Source of the DNA: Arachnopeziza araneosa
Lineage: Eukaryota; Ascomycota; Leotiomycetes; Helotiales; Arachnopezizaceae
DNA: 64,000 bases
Assembly (NCBI GenBank): GCA_003988855.1
Contig: QYAI01000005.1
Location: 372,001-436,000, forward strand
Reading direction: 5' to 3'
The notes beneath the pieces are model-generated. The model worked only from the letters and a program-made list of their open reading frames with translations. It had not been told where the DNA came from and made no database searches. Positions within the stretch are counted from its first letter, which is position 1; the number at the start of each line of letters is the position of its first letter. Shown here in pieces: positions 1 to 13,783 of this stretch. The position numbers were made by a program, and so were the translations under genes.

Positions 1-1193
1 CGAATAGAGGCAGATTACGAAGGTGTGCAAAGGACTTTTGGCATGTCGTTGGATGGGCGTTTAACTGCAGTGTAAATCATCCTTACAGGTGGAAGTATTG
101 GAAAGTATGGCTGGAATATATGTTGGACGTTCTAGATGCGGACTGGGACGAGCGAGAGAGGATGAAAGAACTCGGACAGGGCGGTAATGACTTACAGAGG
201 GATTCATTGCTTGCGACATATGTGTCGGACGTGAAAGGTAGATCAAGTGCTGTGAGGCGCATTGTCAAATCCATATTCGCAGACGGCGGGACAGATAGCT
301 CGAGGGAATTCCCAGAGGTATTTCCTAACGAGTTGTGCGATATTAAGACAAAAAGTGGTACAAAGCGAAAGAGAGATGGTCTTCAGAGCAACGGATTTGG
401 CTACTATGACAGCGACGATGCCGAGGATGATATAAACAAGCCGAAATATGTTGGGCAGAGCTCCCACCTTTTGGAGAAAGCGAATTATCAAGGAATACCA
501 AGTATTGTTGATTCATGGTTCGGAAGCACAGATACCGCATCTCTACGCCAGCGCGTCCTTGCTCTAGTAAGTAATTCAACTCAGCATCAGTACTTGAATC
601 TACTAAAGCAGTTTTAGCTCTCCCGTATAGCATTTCATTTACCTAATTCATTCGTCCCATGTCAAAACCTTTACGAGATCATATACGATTGTGTCAAACC
701 TCTACCTATCGTCGCATTCTGCACGCTTTTCTCGTCTTCAATGTCGACGAAATTCCCAGAAGCAGTTTATATCTCGCTCAGTCAATTCTTACTGGAACGT
801 CTTCTGCCCATCACAGCTCCTCGACCTTTTGATGTCAGCGGACAACTTGACGATGACTTGTCCCAGGACATACTTGAGAAATGCTTTCTTCCCTTTCCAG
901 CTATGACCTCATCGATTTCTGACAATACTCAAGTATCCATACTTGTAGAAGGTCTGTTCACACTATTCGCGAGGAACTGTAAATGCTACATCACCCCAAC
1001 TTTGAAATCTGTTACCGAGCAAGGTATACTGGAACGCGAGAACAAGATCAAAGGCAATCGTAGAAAGAAAGATGCCAGAAGTAAAGGCCAGCGTCAGGAG
1101 GATATCTGGCTCAGAGCGAGCAGCGAACGACTACGGAGCTTAATTTCCTGGTTGGAGCGAATGAGTGAAGACGTCATTGAAATTCCATCTTAA
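1..1193 (+). CDS. Uncharacterised fungal protein, 5' end outside the window
   Basis: I do not recognise this protein. An open frame runs in from the left edge (first full codon at 3). My splice model joins 1-570 to 631-1193, with a GTAATT donor, a TACTAA-type branch sequence at about 601 and a TATAG acceptor. It gives 376 residues in the window and a stop at 1191-1193. A GTAAGT at 567 is a competing donor but does not keep frame with that acceptor. The visible N-terminal part is rich in Trp and aromatics (WHVVGWAF, then WKYWKVWLEYM). It is followed by an Asp/Glu stretch (YYDSDDAEDD), a predicted helical region (EIIYDCVKPLPIV, PEAVYISLSQFLLERLLPI) and a basic segment (RENKIKGNRRKKDARSKGQRQ). 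The KRKR motif and basic tail would suit a nuclear protein, but that is inference. It converges on the RasGAP gene, with 378 bp between the stops. Confidence 0.7.
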
Positions 1194-1571
1194 CATAAGG
1201 CCTGACCATGTCTAGACATTATAGTAGTAGACGGGAACAGGATAAAACTGCCTAACTTATTGGCAAAACACCTCCAAATAAACACACTACATTCTCAGTC
1301 GAGTTGCCTTACAGCATGTCGGCTGCCTACTACTAGACTAAAGAAAACAAATAAGCATGGTAGACTGCATTCAGTGTATTCTTGTGCTTGATAACCCAGT
1401 TTAAAATGAAACCTTTTCAAAGCTTTCTGAACATGGCCGAAGTTGTCTATAGATAGGGGTATCAAGTTCCCAATAAATTTCAAACACCATCCTATCTTTT
1501 GGGTCCGTAACAAATGAAATATTTCTCATGTTACACGTGAATAATGGGAGCGAGTTCACGCAATGATGAGC
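1194..1571. other. Convergent 3' spacer
   Basis: This is the spacer between two converging genes. It is AT-rich. I see no coding exon, tRNA or repeat in it, and it presumably holds both poly(A) regions. Confidence 0.6.
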
Positions 1572-4500
1572 TTATGGTTGGGTCAGTAAGATGTTTTTCA
1601 ATGAGTGGAATAGATTCCGAACCTCTATCAGCCGATCTGTTAAGGCTGTGCATTGCCTATCAAGTTCATTTTGAACGTGAAACGTTGACGAACGCCATAA
1701 TCCGCCAAATCCGATGCCGTCAAGTACATCTTCTAGCATTTCTGCGGTATCGAGACCACCTGCGAATTTCGGATTTGACGTTAGAGTTCGCAATAGTTGG
1801 TGAGCAGATTCCAGTGTCGCAGCATTCTGGCTTGAGATTAGTATGTCATCAAGGATGCGAATAACTGGTACTGATCTATATATGATTAGCATTTTGTTTG
1901 GGTAGTATAATATATTGCTCTTACAAGTGAAGGATCACAGCAGGTCGTTTCCTCGCTATCCTGTTCAGCCAGAGCAGACCGTTGTTCTGAACGATATCCT
2001 CTAAATGATTAAAATCTACGATGCCAATTGCAGCGTTCAATAGCAATTCTTTGTCTTTAACAATGTCGAGATCTATGATTTGAAGAATGTCATTTTGCGT
2101 GACATTTTCCCCCGAGGACATCCATCCTGCCAGCCAGAGAATCTCCTTGGCCTCTTCAAGGCTCATCGCTCGGGACACAAGGAGCCCTAAGTATGGGACG
2201 CAGCTAAGGTCTCTTGGAAATTTGGCGTCAGGTGATATTCCGGAGCTGGTTAAGTCGAGGAACGTTGATAAGACACGTACTGTTGTAGCTTTGGTAACAG
2301 AATCTGTGAGACCCTTCACGAGAGAGGCGCAAATTGCAAAATGGAAGTTCTCGATATTGAAATGAATACCATAGATCTCGTCGAGTTGCAAAGCAGCGTC
2401 TTCGAGGGGAAGCCTTCCTTGTAGTAAGGCTGCAACCATCCTGCCACCTCTGAACTCGCCAGCTGTTGAGATGTTACTTAATACAGCGTCAAGGAACGAT
2501 GCTGCATAATTGAACAAACCAAGTGGAACAAGTCTGACAAGTGATATCGCGAGCCAAAAAAGTTGCAACCCGTACCGTGATGCCGCTGGGAGCTTATCCA
2601 TCATTTTGGTTAGTGAAGTAACAATTGCTATGAGCATCTCGCTATCGCTGTCGTCGCTAAATCTCCCAATACTGTTTCGTAGGGCGACAAGAACTTGATA
2701 TAGAAGATCATCGTCAACATTCTCGCGAGCGAGGCAGCCCATGACAGTAAATGCGCGTGCCTGAATGGCTGGGTTACTTTGAAAAGCCGTACTAGCAACA
2801 AGACTCATCCACCTAGAGCGCCACGCGTTCGACATATCAATGGTTGAAGCAGCGACTGTAGTGATTTCCGCCAATAGGACTGCCAACGATTCGGTGGTTA
2901 CCAGAGTGGGGATGCCTGACTCTGATATCGATGTGTGAGGGATGCCCTCCCGAACTGGCATATTGAGTAAAGAATCGCTGCGTGGTTCTGACAAAGAAAG
3001 TAGAAGACCACGTAGCCGAGCAAGTTTCGTATCTTCGAGTCCGAATGTGGTGCACATCGCATGTATAGTATTGACAAGTAGGCGGTGAACCATGAGCCTA
3101 ATCTCACTTGGACCTGTGTTAGCAAGCATCGTGGACAGGTGGAATAGCTCTGGTAGATAAAGTTGAGATTGTACGCCGCTGTCGAATGATGTTGACAGAC
3201 AGAGGCGAAGCAAAACACAAATCTCACTCCAGACCGTGTTTTCTGGGAGTTGTCTGGTAGGCCGTAGAGATGTCCGATTGAGAGCTTTTCGAAGGCGGGA
3301 GAGCAACTTTCCACGTATTGTTATTGTTCCAAGCGATGAAATGATGGATCCTAGAATTTCTGTGCGCTCGTCATCAACGCCGAAACTCAAGGCCGCTTTT
3401 GTAAGTTCCTCCAGAAATATATCGATGAAAAGTTCTTCTTTGCTTAACAGGGGCCAGACACATTGTTCAAGAGTAATGCTTAGCGCCACATCGGATATAG
3501 CGACTTCTATAAGTTTACGGAATATAGAAGCTACTTTGTCCCTCGCTTTATCGCTATCTAGATCAGTAGGAATTAGAAATGTTCTCAGTCCAGGTAACCA
3601 CGGCGCCATATAGGCAAGACTTAGCGGGCGTTGCGAGTAAGGAAAACTTTCCCATCCGACGAAGAACTCGTTTAAAAAATCGGCTGTAAGCTGGGGCTCG
3701 GACTGAGCGAGCTGTCGACTGATATCAACAATGAAATGCGAAGGGTTTAATGGCACACAAAGTTCTACTCGGTTAACTTGTTATCTGCTAACTAGAAGAA
3801 GATAGGACTGATTACCTTTTGTGCTCAAGAACTTTGAATCAGCTGCAAACTTGAATGCACGACATAGTGCACAAAGGAGATTATATGATGCTAGTCGAAG
3901 GACTTGATCAGAACTAGCCATATTTGTTAAAGCGATATTGAGCAGCGTGCCAGGTACATCCTGGGGTCGAACAAGCCGCTCGAACGACTTCAGAGTTCTC
4001 AACTCTTTACCGTGCTTGGATTTGGCACCTCGAATTGCCTGGAGAACGTCTGGTTTTCGAGGACTTGTGAAATACATCACAATCTTACCATTTTCTGTTC
4101 GTAGTCCAAATGCTGAGTCATCTTCGGTTTGTATCGAAGTTGGTGCTTCGTCAACTTCTGACACGCGAAATATATCGTTGACGGTGGCGTGTAGTCTAAG
4201 ACCGGGGACTACTTCTTGTTTCTTCGTTGTCGTCACTTGAACAAATTGACTGCCCACTTTAATAACAACCTCAATCTTTCCTTTTGTTTTTGAGAGTCTA
4301 ATGATAGGCTGGAAAACGTATCTAGTGTCAGTGACAACACTAATCGTTTCTTTAGGTAGATGTAGTTGGCTGAGATGAAAGTGGGCTTGGAGATCTTGGA
4401 GACTACCGATCAAGTGATAATCCACATTCTTTGGGTGAAAAGCACTGTTCTCGCTCTTTGCAGATAGTCGGAGGATCCTTCGAAAACATTTTCTAAAGGC

Positions 4501-7500
4501 GCTGTTCATATTGTAGACGTAGACCCTAGAGAGCTGCTTCGAAAGTTCCGTAGGAGTTAACTGATCTAACTTCTTAAAAAGAGCATCTTGGGGTTCGTTC
4601 TGACCATTGTAACAAGTCGCATCAATTAGTAGGCCAAAGGTACGGTGCCACATGCGACTAGCAATCTTGAGATAGCCAAACAAGAGAAGTTCATAGTCCG
4701 TCGTCTCCGTATCGATATTGCGCAAGATTATACAGATCATAGGAAGGCCATCCTTGCTTTCCCCTCCATCATACACCGCTCGAGTGGAGATGAGAGACTC
4801 AGTATTCCTTCCAGCATTCCGTAACATGAAATGCTGAAAGCGCGAGTATGAAGGGGGGCTATTTGATGAGATCGCAGGTCTATTCCAAGACACGTCCATA
4901 GGAGGCGGACCCAGATTGGCGATCAGCTTGCGAAGTGCTTCTAGAATGGGTATCTTTCCTTTACTGATTTCAACCAGTGGCCTAGCTGTATCTTTCCGCT
5001 CCCTGAGAACAATCTTTTGGCGAACATGGTCCCAATGGTCATATAAGAAGCGATGTAAAGCAACACAGGATCCAAAATCAAAAGATTCCGAGTCAACACC
5101 AGGATCAACTACGCTCGGAGGCACCTGCGGAAGTCAGTATATTCTCTGAGCTTAGATGCGATAGGCTCACAGATATCTCACGCAAAAAGGTTGTAACACG
5201 ATATATGTTCTGCGTAAGGAAATCATTGAGTGGGAACATGTAAGGCTCCTTGGCACCAAAGAGAACATTATTGGCCAGGTTTTGGACAACTTTAGCAATA
5301 AGGAGAAGTCCTCTCCTCATTTCCTTGGAAGGGGCGGAATTGATGAGACCTTCAGCATCAGGAGCCACAATTGCAGGGCAGAAGAACCTCAGAAATATGA
5401 ATGCTCCAACAGCCGTGAACTTGGCTTCTGGGAAACGCTTCATTACAGCAGCGGAGATCTGACAACTCTGATTAGTCTTGCTAGACGCTGGGTCGCACGC
5501 AGGGGATGGAACCTACAATACTACATATTTTTCGAAATGAGACAGGAATATGAGCGGCTGAGTTACATATATCATCGATGAAAACCTTAGTCACGATGCG
5601 CAACTGAAGTGCATTCTTCTGTAGCTCCTCAGCAGATGCAGTTCGAGCAGGGTCGAGTTCTAGATCAAGATCCTTCGATGTTAGAACGAGCCGTTCTAGG
5701 ACTTTCTGCAAGGTCGCTTTTAAGTAGGCCGCGCCCTTCCACTTTGCATAAACTGATAGCATCTTGGTGGCCACGCAATTTCTCCGTAGCAGCTCGGCTT
5801 CGTTTTCTGACACTGTTCAGCGTTTGTACCAGGTCTTTTAATCAACTCAACAATACCGGTTTCCTCGACTTCATGTTCGATGAGAGCTTCAAGCAAGACA
5901 AATCCAAGACCTCGAGAGTCAAAGATATTGAGCAGCGAAATGGTCATTTCGTCAACTTCTGTGCTTGGACAGGCGTCACAGAGTGCAATTGTCAACGCCA
6001 TATCTGTAACAAGCAACTTGAGTCATGTTAATTTACGATATGCCTCAAGTGGGTGTATATTACCTCAAGAAGCTCGTCATACTTTTCATTCACAGAAGCA
6101 TCGGACAGATTATTAAACTCGGTACCCTGAATCAAGATATTACAAAGCACTTTTACGAATGCTGTCCTTATATCTAGGTCTTCGTTGTAACCAATTCCGA
6201 GAGAGTGTTTCAAACCCACATCAATGTTAGCACTGAGGAGATTTGAGAGGGCACTGATGGCAAGCTCGGGCGTTGTCATCGATTCGTCGCTCACAGCTAG
6301 TGTGAGACGAACCTCATTCCTTCCAAGTTCAGTTGACTCGTAGTTCAAAAGGGACAAAAACCTATTGAAATATGTGTGAAACATTTGTGACTTAAGATCG
6401 CTAGTGTCGGCATCGGTTTGGCCTTCCGCAGGCTGCAAAGGCAATCGGTATGTGAGATCTGCAAGTGCTTTGAGAGAGGCTCTATCCAAGTCCTTCTGTA
6501 GTCGATGGACCTCATCAGCACGAGGGCCAGAGGAAACTAGGGCATCTTTGGGCGATCCTGGGCGTGCTATCCAGCCGAATATTATCTCTAAGAGCTGATT
6601 TCTGATGCGAACATCATGGCGTAGGTTGAGAAGCTCTTTTTTCTGGGTGATAGTTTCACATAGTTGGCATAGTTTGATCTTTACCCGTAAGATACCCGCA
6701 CCTTCCGGTAAATCATCTAGGAACCTTGCGAAGCTGAGTGACAACGCGCCCACATCGATGGACATGGACCCGCCGACTTCTGCTGGGCCACCCAAACGCT
6801 CAACAATGCTTTTCAGAAGAGCGGCTGCCTGCTCAGCAAAAATCACTCGCGATTCTATCGAGAATGATGTGTTGGTGCGGGGAGTATCAAATAACAGTCC
6901 GAGTTCAGATTCGAGCGTTTGAAACAAGGGAAAATATAGAGAGGCGGCCAACTCGGTTGACAGAGATTCTCTTGTCGCTTCTCTTATCCTGACATTAGTG
7001 CTTGCGAGTAATTGTATGCTTTGTTTCATATATCTGCTCAGTAGCGAATCTTCATAGCTTTCTGGGGCAAGGGTATCGATCCATTTTAGACCGGTGAGGC
7101 TAGATTCTTCAGTTGCCAAAGCTTGATCAGATATGCATGTTCCTCCAAGTGATGCTAGAAAGCCAGAGTAGTTGCGCCACTCCACTAGGGATTTTTCTTC
7201 TAGCATATCCGGCGAACGAGAAAATATTTGCTTTGATAACTTTACCCAATAATCGAAAACTGTTTCCCATGCTGTCAATATTCCCGTAGTGGGATGATGC
7301 ATTTGCCTCAAAAGTCCACGAACTCGTTTCTGGAAGGCAACCAATCCAGTGAATCTAAACGCTCTAGTAGAAATTTCCGAATAAATATCCAAGTTGCGGA
7401 GCGTCGGTATAAACGATTTTGTTTGTTCAGCGTAATCGTCGATCAGATGTGCTTCCTCACAAAACAAGGATATACAATGCGTCACTAACTGACATACCGA

Positions 7501-10082
7501 AATATCGGTTGAGCAAAGTGAGACTAGGAGTGCTGTTTCGAGTTTTGTGCAAGCTGCTGCTCGTTCTGCCATGTCCTCAGCAACCTCCGTTAAATCCTAT
7601 GTGAGATCAAGTAAGCATGTGCCCAGAAAAAGCCGATGTAATCTAATCCAGGCCGTTCGGCTAATCGCTAATTGAGGATAACAAGGTACTGACTACAATG
7701 CTCTTCAAAAGACTTAATCGTGATTTTAGATAATCACGAATGAAGTTGAGTATCTCTTTCTCGCCACCCCGCATGTGGATGAGCTGCTCAGAAACTGCTG
7801 TAAGAACAAGAGATCTGAGTCACGTTAGAAAACTTTCGTGATAGTAGGACAAGAAGTTGGACTGCCGGCGATAGCAAAATACAGCTTCAAACAGTGATAG
7901 CCGTGAAATAGAGCCTGATTGCTGAAACAGGCGCTTTATCAAGTAGGTATAGAGGTTGAGGAGGACACTCTAGTTAAAATGGTATAAGTTTTAAGACTTA
8001 CGTAGATTTCCAAAAATTATGTCTGAAAACCCGAGGCCCAAAGGTCTCGCTCTGCTGCCACAGTAAGGTGAAGCCATCTACCAAGAGTTTTTGTGCAACT
8101 GTGTAGGCGAGATATCTTATCCGTTCTTCGTCTGCGACCAAGTAAGTGATGAATGCCGAAAATATATTTTCAAAAAATGTAGTCCACTCGGAACCGGTAC
8201 TAGGGGCGCCAACCAAAAGTGTTAATGGAGAGGAATCCAGGAAAAGTAAAATATTATAAACCATGTCAGTCGTGGCTAGAACGTCTAATGGCTTCTGAGG
8301 AGTGCGCTGTTCGTCGTGGCTAGGTTCTTGCGTTTTCAATGTAGATACCTGGCCGATATTAATAGCATGTTTCAAACCAGGAGGAAATCTTACCTTCAAT
8401 TGTGTTCTCAAGAAATCCGACACTTTTGCAAACAAAGCATTGTACTCTTCGGCATTAGATTGCCTAGCAAAATGTGAACAAGCTGAAATGACGGCGACCT
8501 TGAAATCTTGTGGTGCATTAGAAGCCAGGCAAAGAGGCGCCAAACTTTCTACACAGTTTTCGAAATTCAAGTGCGCCAAACTAACAAATGTAGCAGTCAT
8601 TAAAGAGCTGTCAATGTTCGCCGTGTCCATGCCTGGAGTTTGACGTCTAAAGACAGCTTCTCGAACCTCTTCTTGCACATCCAATGCGTAACTCAAAAGG
8701 GCAGCATCACTATCTAGCGGGAAATGTCTAGCAACTCTTAATACGGAGGTCAAGCAATAGATAGCGGTCTCGTTTCGGTTTCTCAAAGCTTTTCTCAGCA
8801 TTTCGAGAAAAGAAACTTTTTTTGAGATACTACTGCTTTTGACTTCCCTCATGTTACTTGCAACCTCAAATACATCTGGGAGAAGGAATAAAAGGCTGGT
8901 TTGGAAGGGAAACAAAAGCGCCTTGCGTCTTCCTCCATCAAACATGGTATTCGTCATGTCAAAGAGTGTTTCCGCACCACCGTCTAATCTCTGGTGCATC
9001 GAATGGAGGTCTATAAGCTCTCCAGGATTACGTTCTAGCCATCTTGTAATCAGCAATGGTAGGACTATAGCCACTGTAGTTTGACATGCTTTTCGTAGAT
9101 GTAAAAAACTGCCACACAGCTCTTGAATGACAATGCTCAACTTGCGACTGTCCACCCAGAACGAAGACATAAGTCGGACTGTTACAAGGGTGCCTCGATC
9201 CTCATCGCCTACTCCGTTTGTCTGTGTTGAGTTTCCAGCCGGCTGATGAGCAGCTTGTTGAAGGCCAGCTTTGAAGTATTCTAGGACTCGGGGCCAATTA
9301 GAGAAAGATATATATTCCAGTATTCCTCGTGTGCATGTTTCGATCTCATCTGCCTTCTGAAGTAGTAAAGTCGACACTTCGGTTCCATCGATATGATTGT
9401 CTGCAGAGACTGAACCTTGTTGCCCATACCAGCTCCTGGTTTGGGTTCCTTTGAATATGTCATCCAGTATATTAGTAGCAGGAAGTATGGAGGTTTCAGA
9501 GACAGGTCCCAAGAACAATTTCACAGAGTCAATGAGCCTTCGAACAAGATCATCTGCCAATGATCGCGGGGGTTTGTTTCGAGCTAGAAGTTTGTTCCTA
9601 GATGCCCTTCTCTTCTGTCCGCGTGTGTTCCCCCCAAGAGGTTCTAGCTGTGTATCCTGGTCAGAGGCAGAGCTCTCGACATCAGAGTCTTGCGATCCGT
9701 CGTCACCGAGAAGAGAAGCATTCACACTCGCCCAGTGAGTGGCGCAACACTCTGCTAGCAATGCTAGCACATAGAGCTCGGAATGGAGAATGTGTGCGGG
9801 ATGGGATTGGATTCCTTTGTATGGCTTGGCAAGGTCCTCGAGTAACTGGACGAGGGTATCAACCACGATGCTGATGCAAGAGGCGCTGACATCGACAAGT
9901 GTTGCGCGGGTAAGGACAACCACCTCGTCGCGATTGAAATCATGTAACGGAGATCCGGTGCGATGAGGAAGCTGAGAGTAGGAGGAGCAGATCAGCAAAT
10001 GATATGATGCTAATTGGGAATGTCCTACCCTTGTGGATAATCGGTCAACCAAAGTGACAACCAAGCCACTGTCTCCATTCAT
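1572..10082 (-). CDS. IRA2: Neurofibromin/Ira-type Ras GTPase-activating protein
   Basis: This protein switches Ras off by stimulating GTP hydrolysis, which in fungi dampens cAMP/PKA signalling. I rebuilt ten exons: 10082-10029, 9971-8002, 7814-7697, 7596-6064, 6016-5857, 5806-5517, 5458-5171, 5124-3816, 3764-1925 and 1875-1572. They sum to 7866 nt, or 2621 residues, a usual family size. The N-terminal half (exons 2-4) is helical-repeat sequence. The RasGAP domain spans exons 5-7. It carries the arginine-finger region ELLRRNCVATKMLS, formed across the 5807-5856 intron, and the signature FLRFFCPAIVAP. The Sec14-like/PH module follows at the start of exon 8 (DFGSCVALHRFLYDHWDHVRQ, ICIILRNIDTETTDYELLLFGYLKIASR) and precedes a long C-terminal region. 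The 187-nt intron 7815-8001 is the longest in the gene. Splicing there gives FWKSTSLVLTAVSEQL, which aligns without a gap to my recollection of the family. The start is the first ATG, in MNGDSGLV. Confidence in the identity is high; the exon borders are hand-called. Confidence 0.95.
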
Positions 10083-10628
10083 GGCTGAAATTAACTCTGG
10101 CCTCTATGCCAACCCACTCAATGGATGTCGGACATAGGACAGTTGTATACATGGATTCTTGAGATTGAAAGAAGCTCTGATATCGAGCACACCCCGCTAT
10201 TCGTTTTTGTGTCAAGGCAATTCAGAATCGAGTTATGACGTTGTCGAATAGGAATATTTTTCGTTCATTATGGAACAAGAAGGTGTCAGAAAATACGCTG
10301 GTGGGATGCAGCAAGACAGACCAGTGTCTCACACACAACCTACTTACTTGACTTGCATGATTGAAGGTAAGTAAAATCCCTGTGTTCCTTGGTGGCTTAT
10401 AGCACCAAATACCGCCCAATCAAGGCGCTCTCCCGCCGTAACATGCTGAGGATTGCGCTGCAATACTTAGAAATGCGCATGGCTATTGTTGCCGGGATAA
10501 TATGGCTGCAACGAACGCCCAAATATTTTCGGACTAGACCGAGGCGCTTGGTTCTGAGTATTCATTTTAATTTACATAAGCTACATAGTATGTAAGTCTT
10601 CATTAGTAGCCCTTTTTGCTGTGACACT
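10083..10628. other. Spacer: IRA promoter and RAT1 3' region
   Basis: Both flanking genes lie on the minus strand, so this holds the IRA 5' region and the RAT1 3' end. I found no further gene. A GTAAGT at about 10369 could belong to an untranslated-leader intron but proves nothing. Confidence 0.5.
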
Positions 10629-13600
10629 TCATCGCCCTCGTCCATATTCAGAATCCCCACGTCTTTGAGCCTCGCCATCAGACCTATAATTTCCTCCTCC
10701 GCGACGACCGTGGTTCTGATCACCATAAGTGGGTGCACCGCGTCCCGAGCTATAACCATAATTATGAGAAGAACTCTGTGAATACTGTGGCGGTGGCGGC
10801 GGTCCTCGGCTATTATAGCCATACGCCCCAGGAGGAAGAGGAGGTGGTGGTAGACCTTGAGCAAAACCAGGCATTCCGGGGGGTGGAGGTTGCCAACCTG
10901 GAGGCGGGACTGGGAAAAAATTGGCCCCAGGTGCGTTCGAACCGCCACGATATTGTGAATAGCTATTGTGATGTAGAGTTGAATGGTTTGTGCTACCATA
11001 GTTAAAAGAATGGCGCCCTCTACCATCTCCTCTAAGGGGGGCACCACCATGATTTCGACCGGATCTTGCGGCTTTACCTTTTGTTGCCTCGATCTCATCT
11101 GGAGTTAAAGCTGGAGGGGGAAACTTAACACCACGAAGCAACATGGATTTGTGAATGTGGCTCGATTTTGGCATTTCATAATAAACACTAATGCTGGTTA
11201 GTCTTTTGTCTCTGATTGAAGTTACGAGTACGAACCTAATCGAACGATCATCGTCAAGGCTTGGCATTACGCCGTTTGAAAGAGGAAATGTCAAAGAGCT
11301 ATGTGGAAGATGTGCTTCGTTCTTCGAAACTTTCCCAGTCAGACCTTTGCTAATTTTGGAGTTCAGTTTAAAGTCTAACGGTCCTGATTTCTTTGAGTAA
11401 AATTTTGTCGCAACATCATTGTAAAGTGAATCATGAGCTTCGGCAAACAACAGTACATCTCTTCCGACATTATTACGAGCAGCAACCTCCGGAGGTAGCA
11501 GTGGATACTTCTTTGCCATCGCGTCAAGCAATCTCTGAGGGTCAATGAAAGGAAGAAGAGCTACTCCCTGCCAAGCAAATTTTTTGCCGTTGAGATCCAC
11601 GACGAAGTTTTCGGGATAAAAATCAATAATCTCACTGCTAGGGTCCGTCATCAAATCGTGGAACATCTCAGGAATGGCCTGCCGTGATGCGGCGGGGAGA
11701 ACGCCCATCAATTGTTCAAATGGACGAAAAATTTGACCCTTCTCGAAGGAAATCTTCATATCGGCAATGTCAACAAAATCTGCAGCAAACGGTGCGTAAT
11801 GATATGGATAATACCAGTCCCAAGATGGACAGCCTTGGAAGTAGTAGAGTAAAACCCAGGCGAGGCCTTCCACATAGGCGCGAGCGACCTTGTGTCTGAA
11901 CTCTGTATCGCTGGGATCGACTCCAAATTTTTGCTCGTAGTATCTATCACCGTAACCTTCATCCCACAATCTTACTGTATCGATGGGAGGTTCATCACTT
12001 GGAGTTTTTGAAGTACCTGGCTGTGGTGTATTGCGACCTGGAGTACTACTTTCGTCCTCCTCTAAAAGATCAGCTTTGCGCTTGCCTAATGCAGATGTCG
12101 GCGAGTCTACGAGGATTTCCTCGTTTAAAGCTACATCTTCTTCCTTTGGCGGGTTACTGTTCAGCTGACTCTTCAGCGCGGCTGCAGCGCTCTTATTTGC
12201 AAGATTGGCTTTATATATCGCGCCTCGATTGACTACCATGTCATGAGTCATCGTTTTAGCTTCTTTGGTGATATTTCCGGGAGCGAATAATGGGAGACCA
12301 GCAGGTGCACCGCTATCCGCTCTGCCATTTTGCCTGCTACTCGACGGTTCATAAAAACCACCGCCTCGGCCACCGCGACCGCCACGACCATTACGATCGG
12401 CCTCCAACTTACGGCGTTTGCTGGCGGCCTCTTTCCGGTCTTCTGTTTGCTTTCGTCTTCGAAAAATAGCATCTTCCTGCTTCGCTAATCCATCAAGAAT
12501 GAATTGAGCTCTTTCAAGATCGACATGGCCATCCTTGGTAAGATAACCTCCCATGAAGGCAATGTTGTCTCGCCAAATCGCAATAAGAGTATCAATACCG
12601 TTTTCTCGAATCTCAAGACTAGGAAGGTGTGGTAGGAAATCATTGCCAACAAAGAAGCACATGAATACCCAGTCATCTATGGCTCTCTCTAGGTCAAACC
12701 TAAATGGCTGATCAGGAACATAGAGCTCTGCAGCTAAATACTCGCGAAGAATTGAAACATGAAGCCAAATGAATGGTTTTAGAGGTTGTACACTTTTTTT
12801 TTCATCAAGTTCTCCATCCTTCGCTTTTGCTTCGCCAGTACAATCTCTGGCTTCATGGCCTGCTTGACCACAAAGGCGGCAAAGTCGAGGCTTGGAATCT
12901 TGAGCAAAGACATCTTCCCGCAAAACACGGAAATGGGGTTCATGGGTTCCTAATCCCAGCATAATGAGATCAGCGTCTAGACCATAGATGACATGCCGGG
13001 TGTTGGGATCATGGTCTGGAGAAGACCGTTGAGACCTAATGAATTCCATGATTTTATGTTCACCTTCACCGGGAACGGTTGAATCAGAGATAATAACTTT
13101 CATCATGGCCCATGAAGGATCGGTATTGAGTTTGTATGCAATCCAGTACCTCAGACTTGTGGCCAGAATATCCATGAATGGTGTGCCAGGTGTGATCTCA
13201 TTTGAGTCCCAGGCCTTTTTCAACTCAGGTTCTTGAATTGGGCCGCCTTGCGACTTGAGCATTTTTAAGAGCTCAAGTTTATCTTCCTGTTTTTCTTTTG
13301 CTTCTTGTGCGGAACGGAATCTACGTGAACGTTGTTGATTCATCTTGGCTCTAGGAGCGACTCCATCAATAGCAATCATCAAAAGCTTTCTCGGTCGGAC
13401 CATATTCACAACTCGGTCGGTGTACTTGAAAATTTCCAACATCATCTCCTCTTCGTCTGTTGGTGGTGGTCTGTCTTCGGGATGGGAGCAAGGATGGACA
13501 ATTCCGTTCATGTCTAGGTAGAGATTGTCGAACTCCTCGCCATTCGGATTGGCCCCTCTAGTATCAACTGGAATCTCTTGACCATCAATTTCTCGCGGAT

Positions 13601-13783
13601 GCTCCTCGATAACTGGGGATACGATCTTGGGCTGCATTAAACGAACAATTAGTATGTAGGTTATCAAGGGCGCAGAAGTTCAAGAGCTTATTACATATTT
13701 CTGGCTCAGCCAGCGGAAGAGGGCTATCAAAGTCAGCGAGAACACGATAATAGATAGAATGACATCGAACCTGGAACACCCAT
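10629..13783 (-). CDS. RAT1: 5'-3' exoribonuclease 2 (Rat1/Xrn2)
   Basis: This is the nuclear 5'-3' exonuclease that trims rRNA and snoRNA precursors and drives torpedo termination of RNA polymerase II. Four exons, 13783-13771, 13723-13695, 13631-11236 and 11193-10629, give 1000 residues. The two tiny 5' exons restore the invariant start MGVPALFRWLSQKYPKI. Only the long third exon is visible as an open frame. The XRN N-terminal domain is clear: LYLDMNGIVHPCSH, MIAIDGVAPRAKMNQQRSRRFR, a second acidic motif in YGLDADLIMLGL, and FFVGNDFLPHLPSLEIRE. A CCHC zinc knuckle (CRLCGQAGHEARDC) follows, as in Rat1. The last intron (11194-11235, 42 nt) is in frame and would add 14 spurious residues if retained. 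The tail is rich in Gly, Pro, Arg and Tyr with RGR/RGG motifs. The gene is divergent from USO1. Confidence 0.97.

Noticed and set aside
7815..8001. Open reading stretch in the Ira/neurofibromin gene that ends in an in-frame TGA, suggesting a stop-codon readthrough or premature stop
   Set aside because: The segment has a GTAAGT donor, a CTAAC branch point and a CTCAG acceptor and is a 187-nt intron. Splicing it out restores an alignment to the family without a gap, and the total CDS length is a multiple of three.
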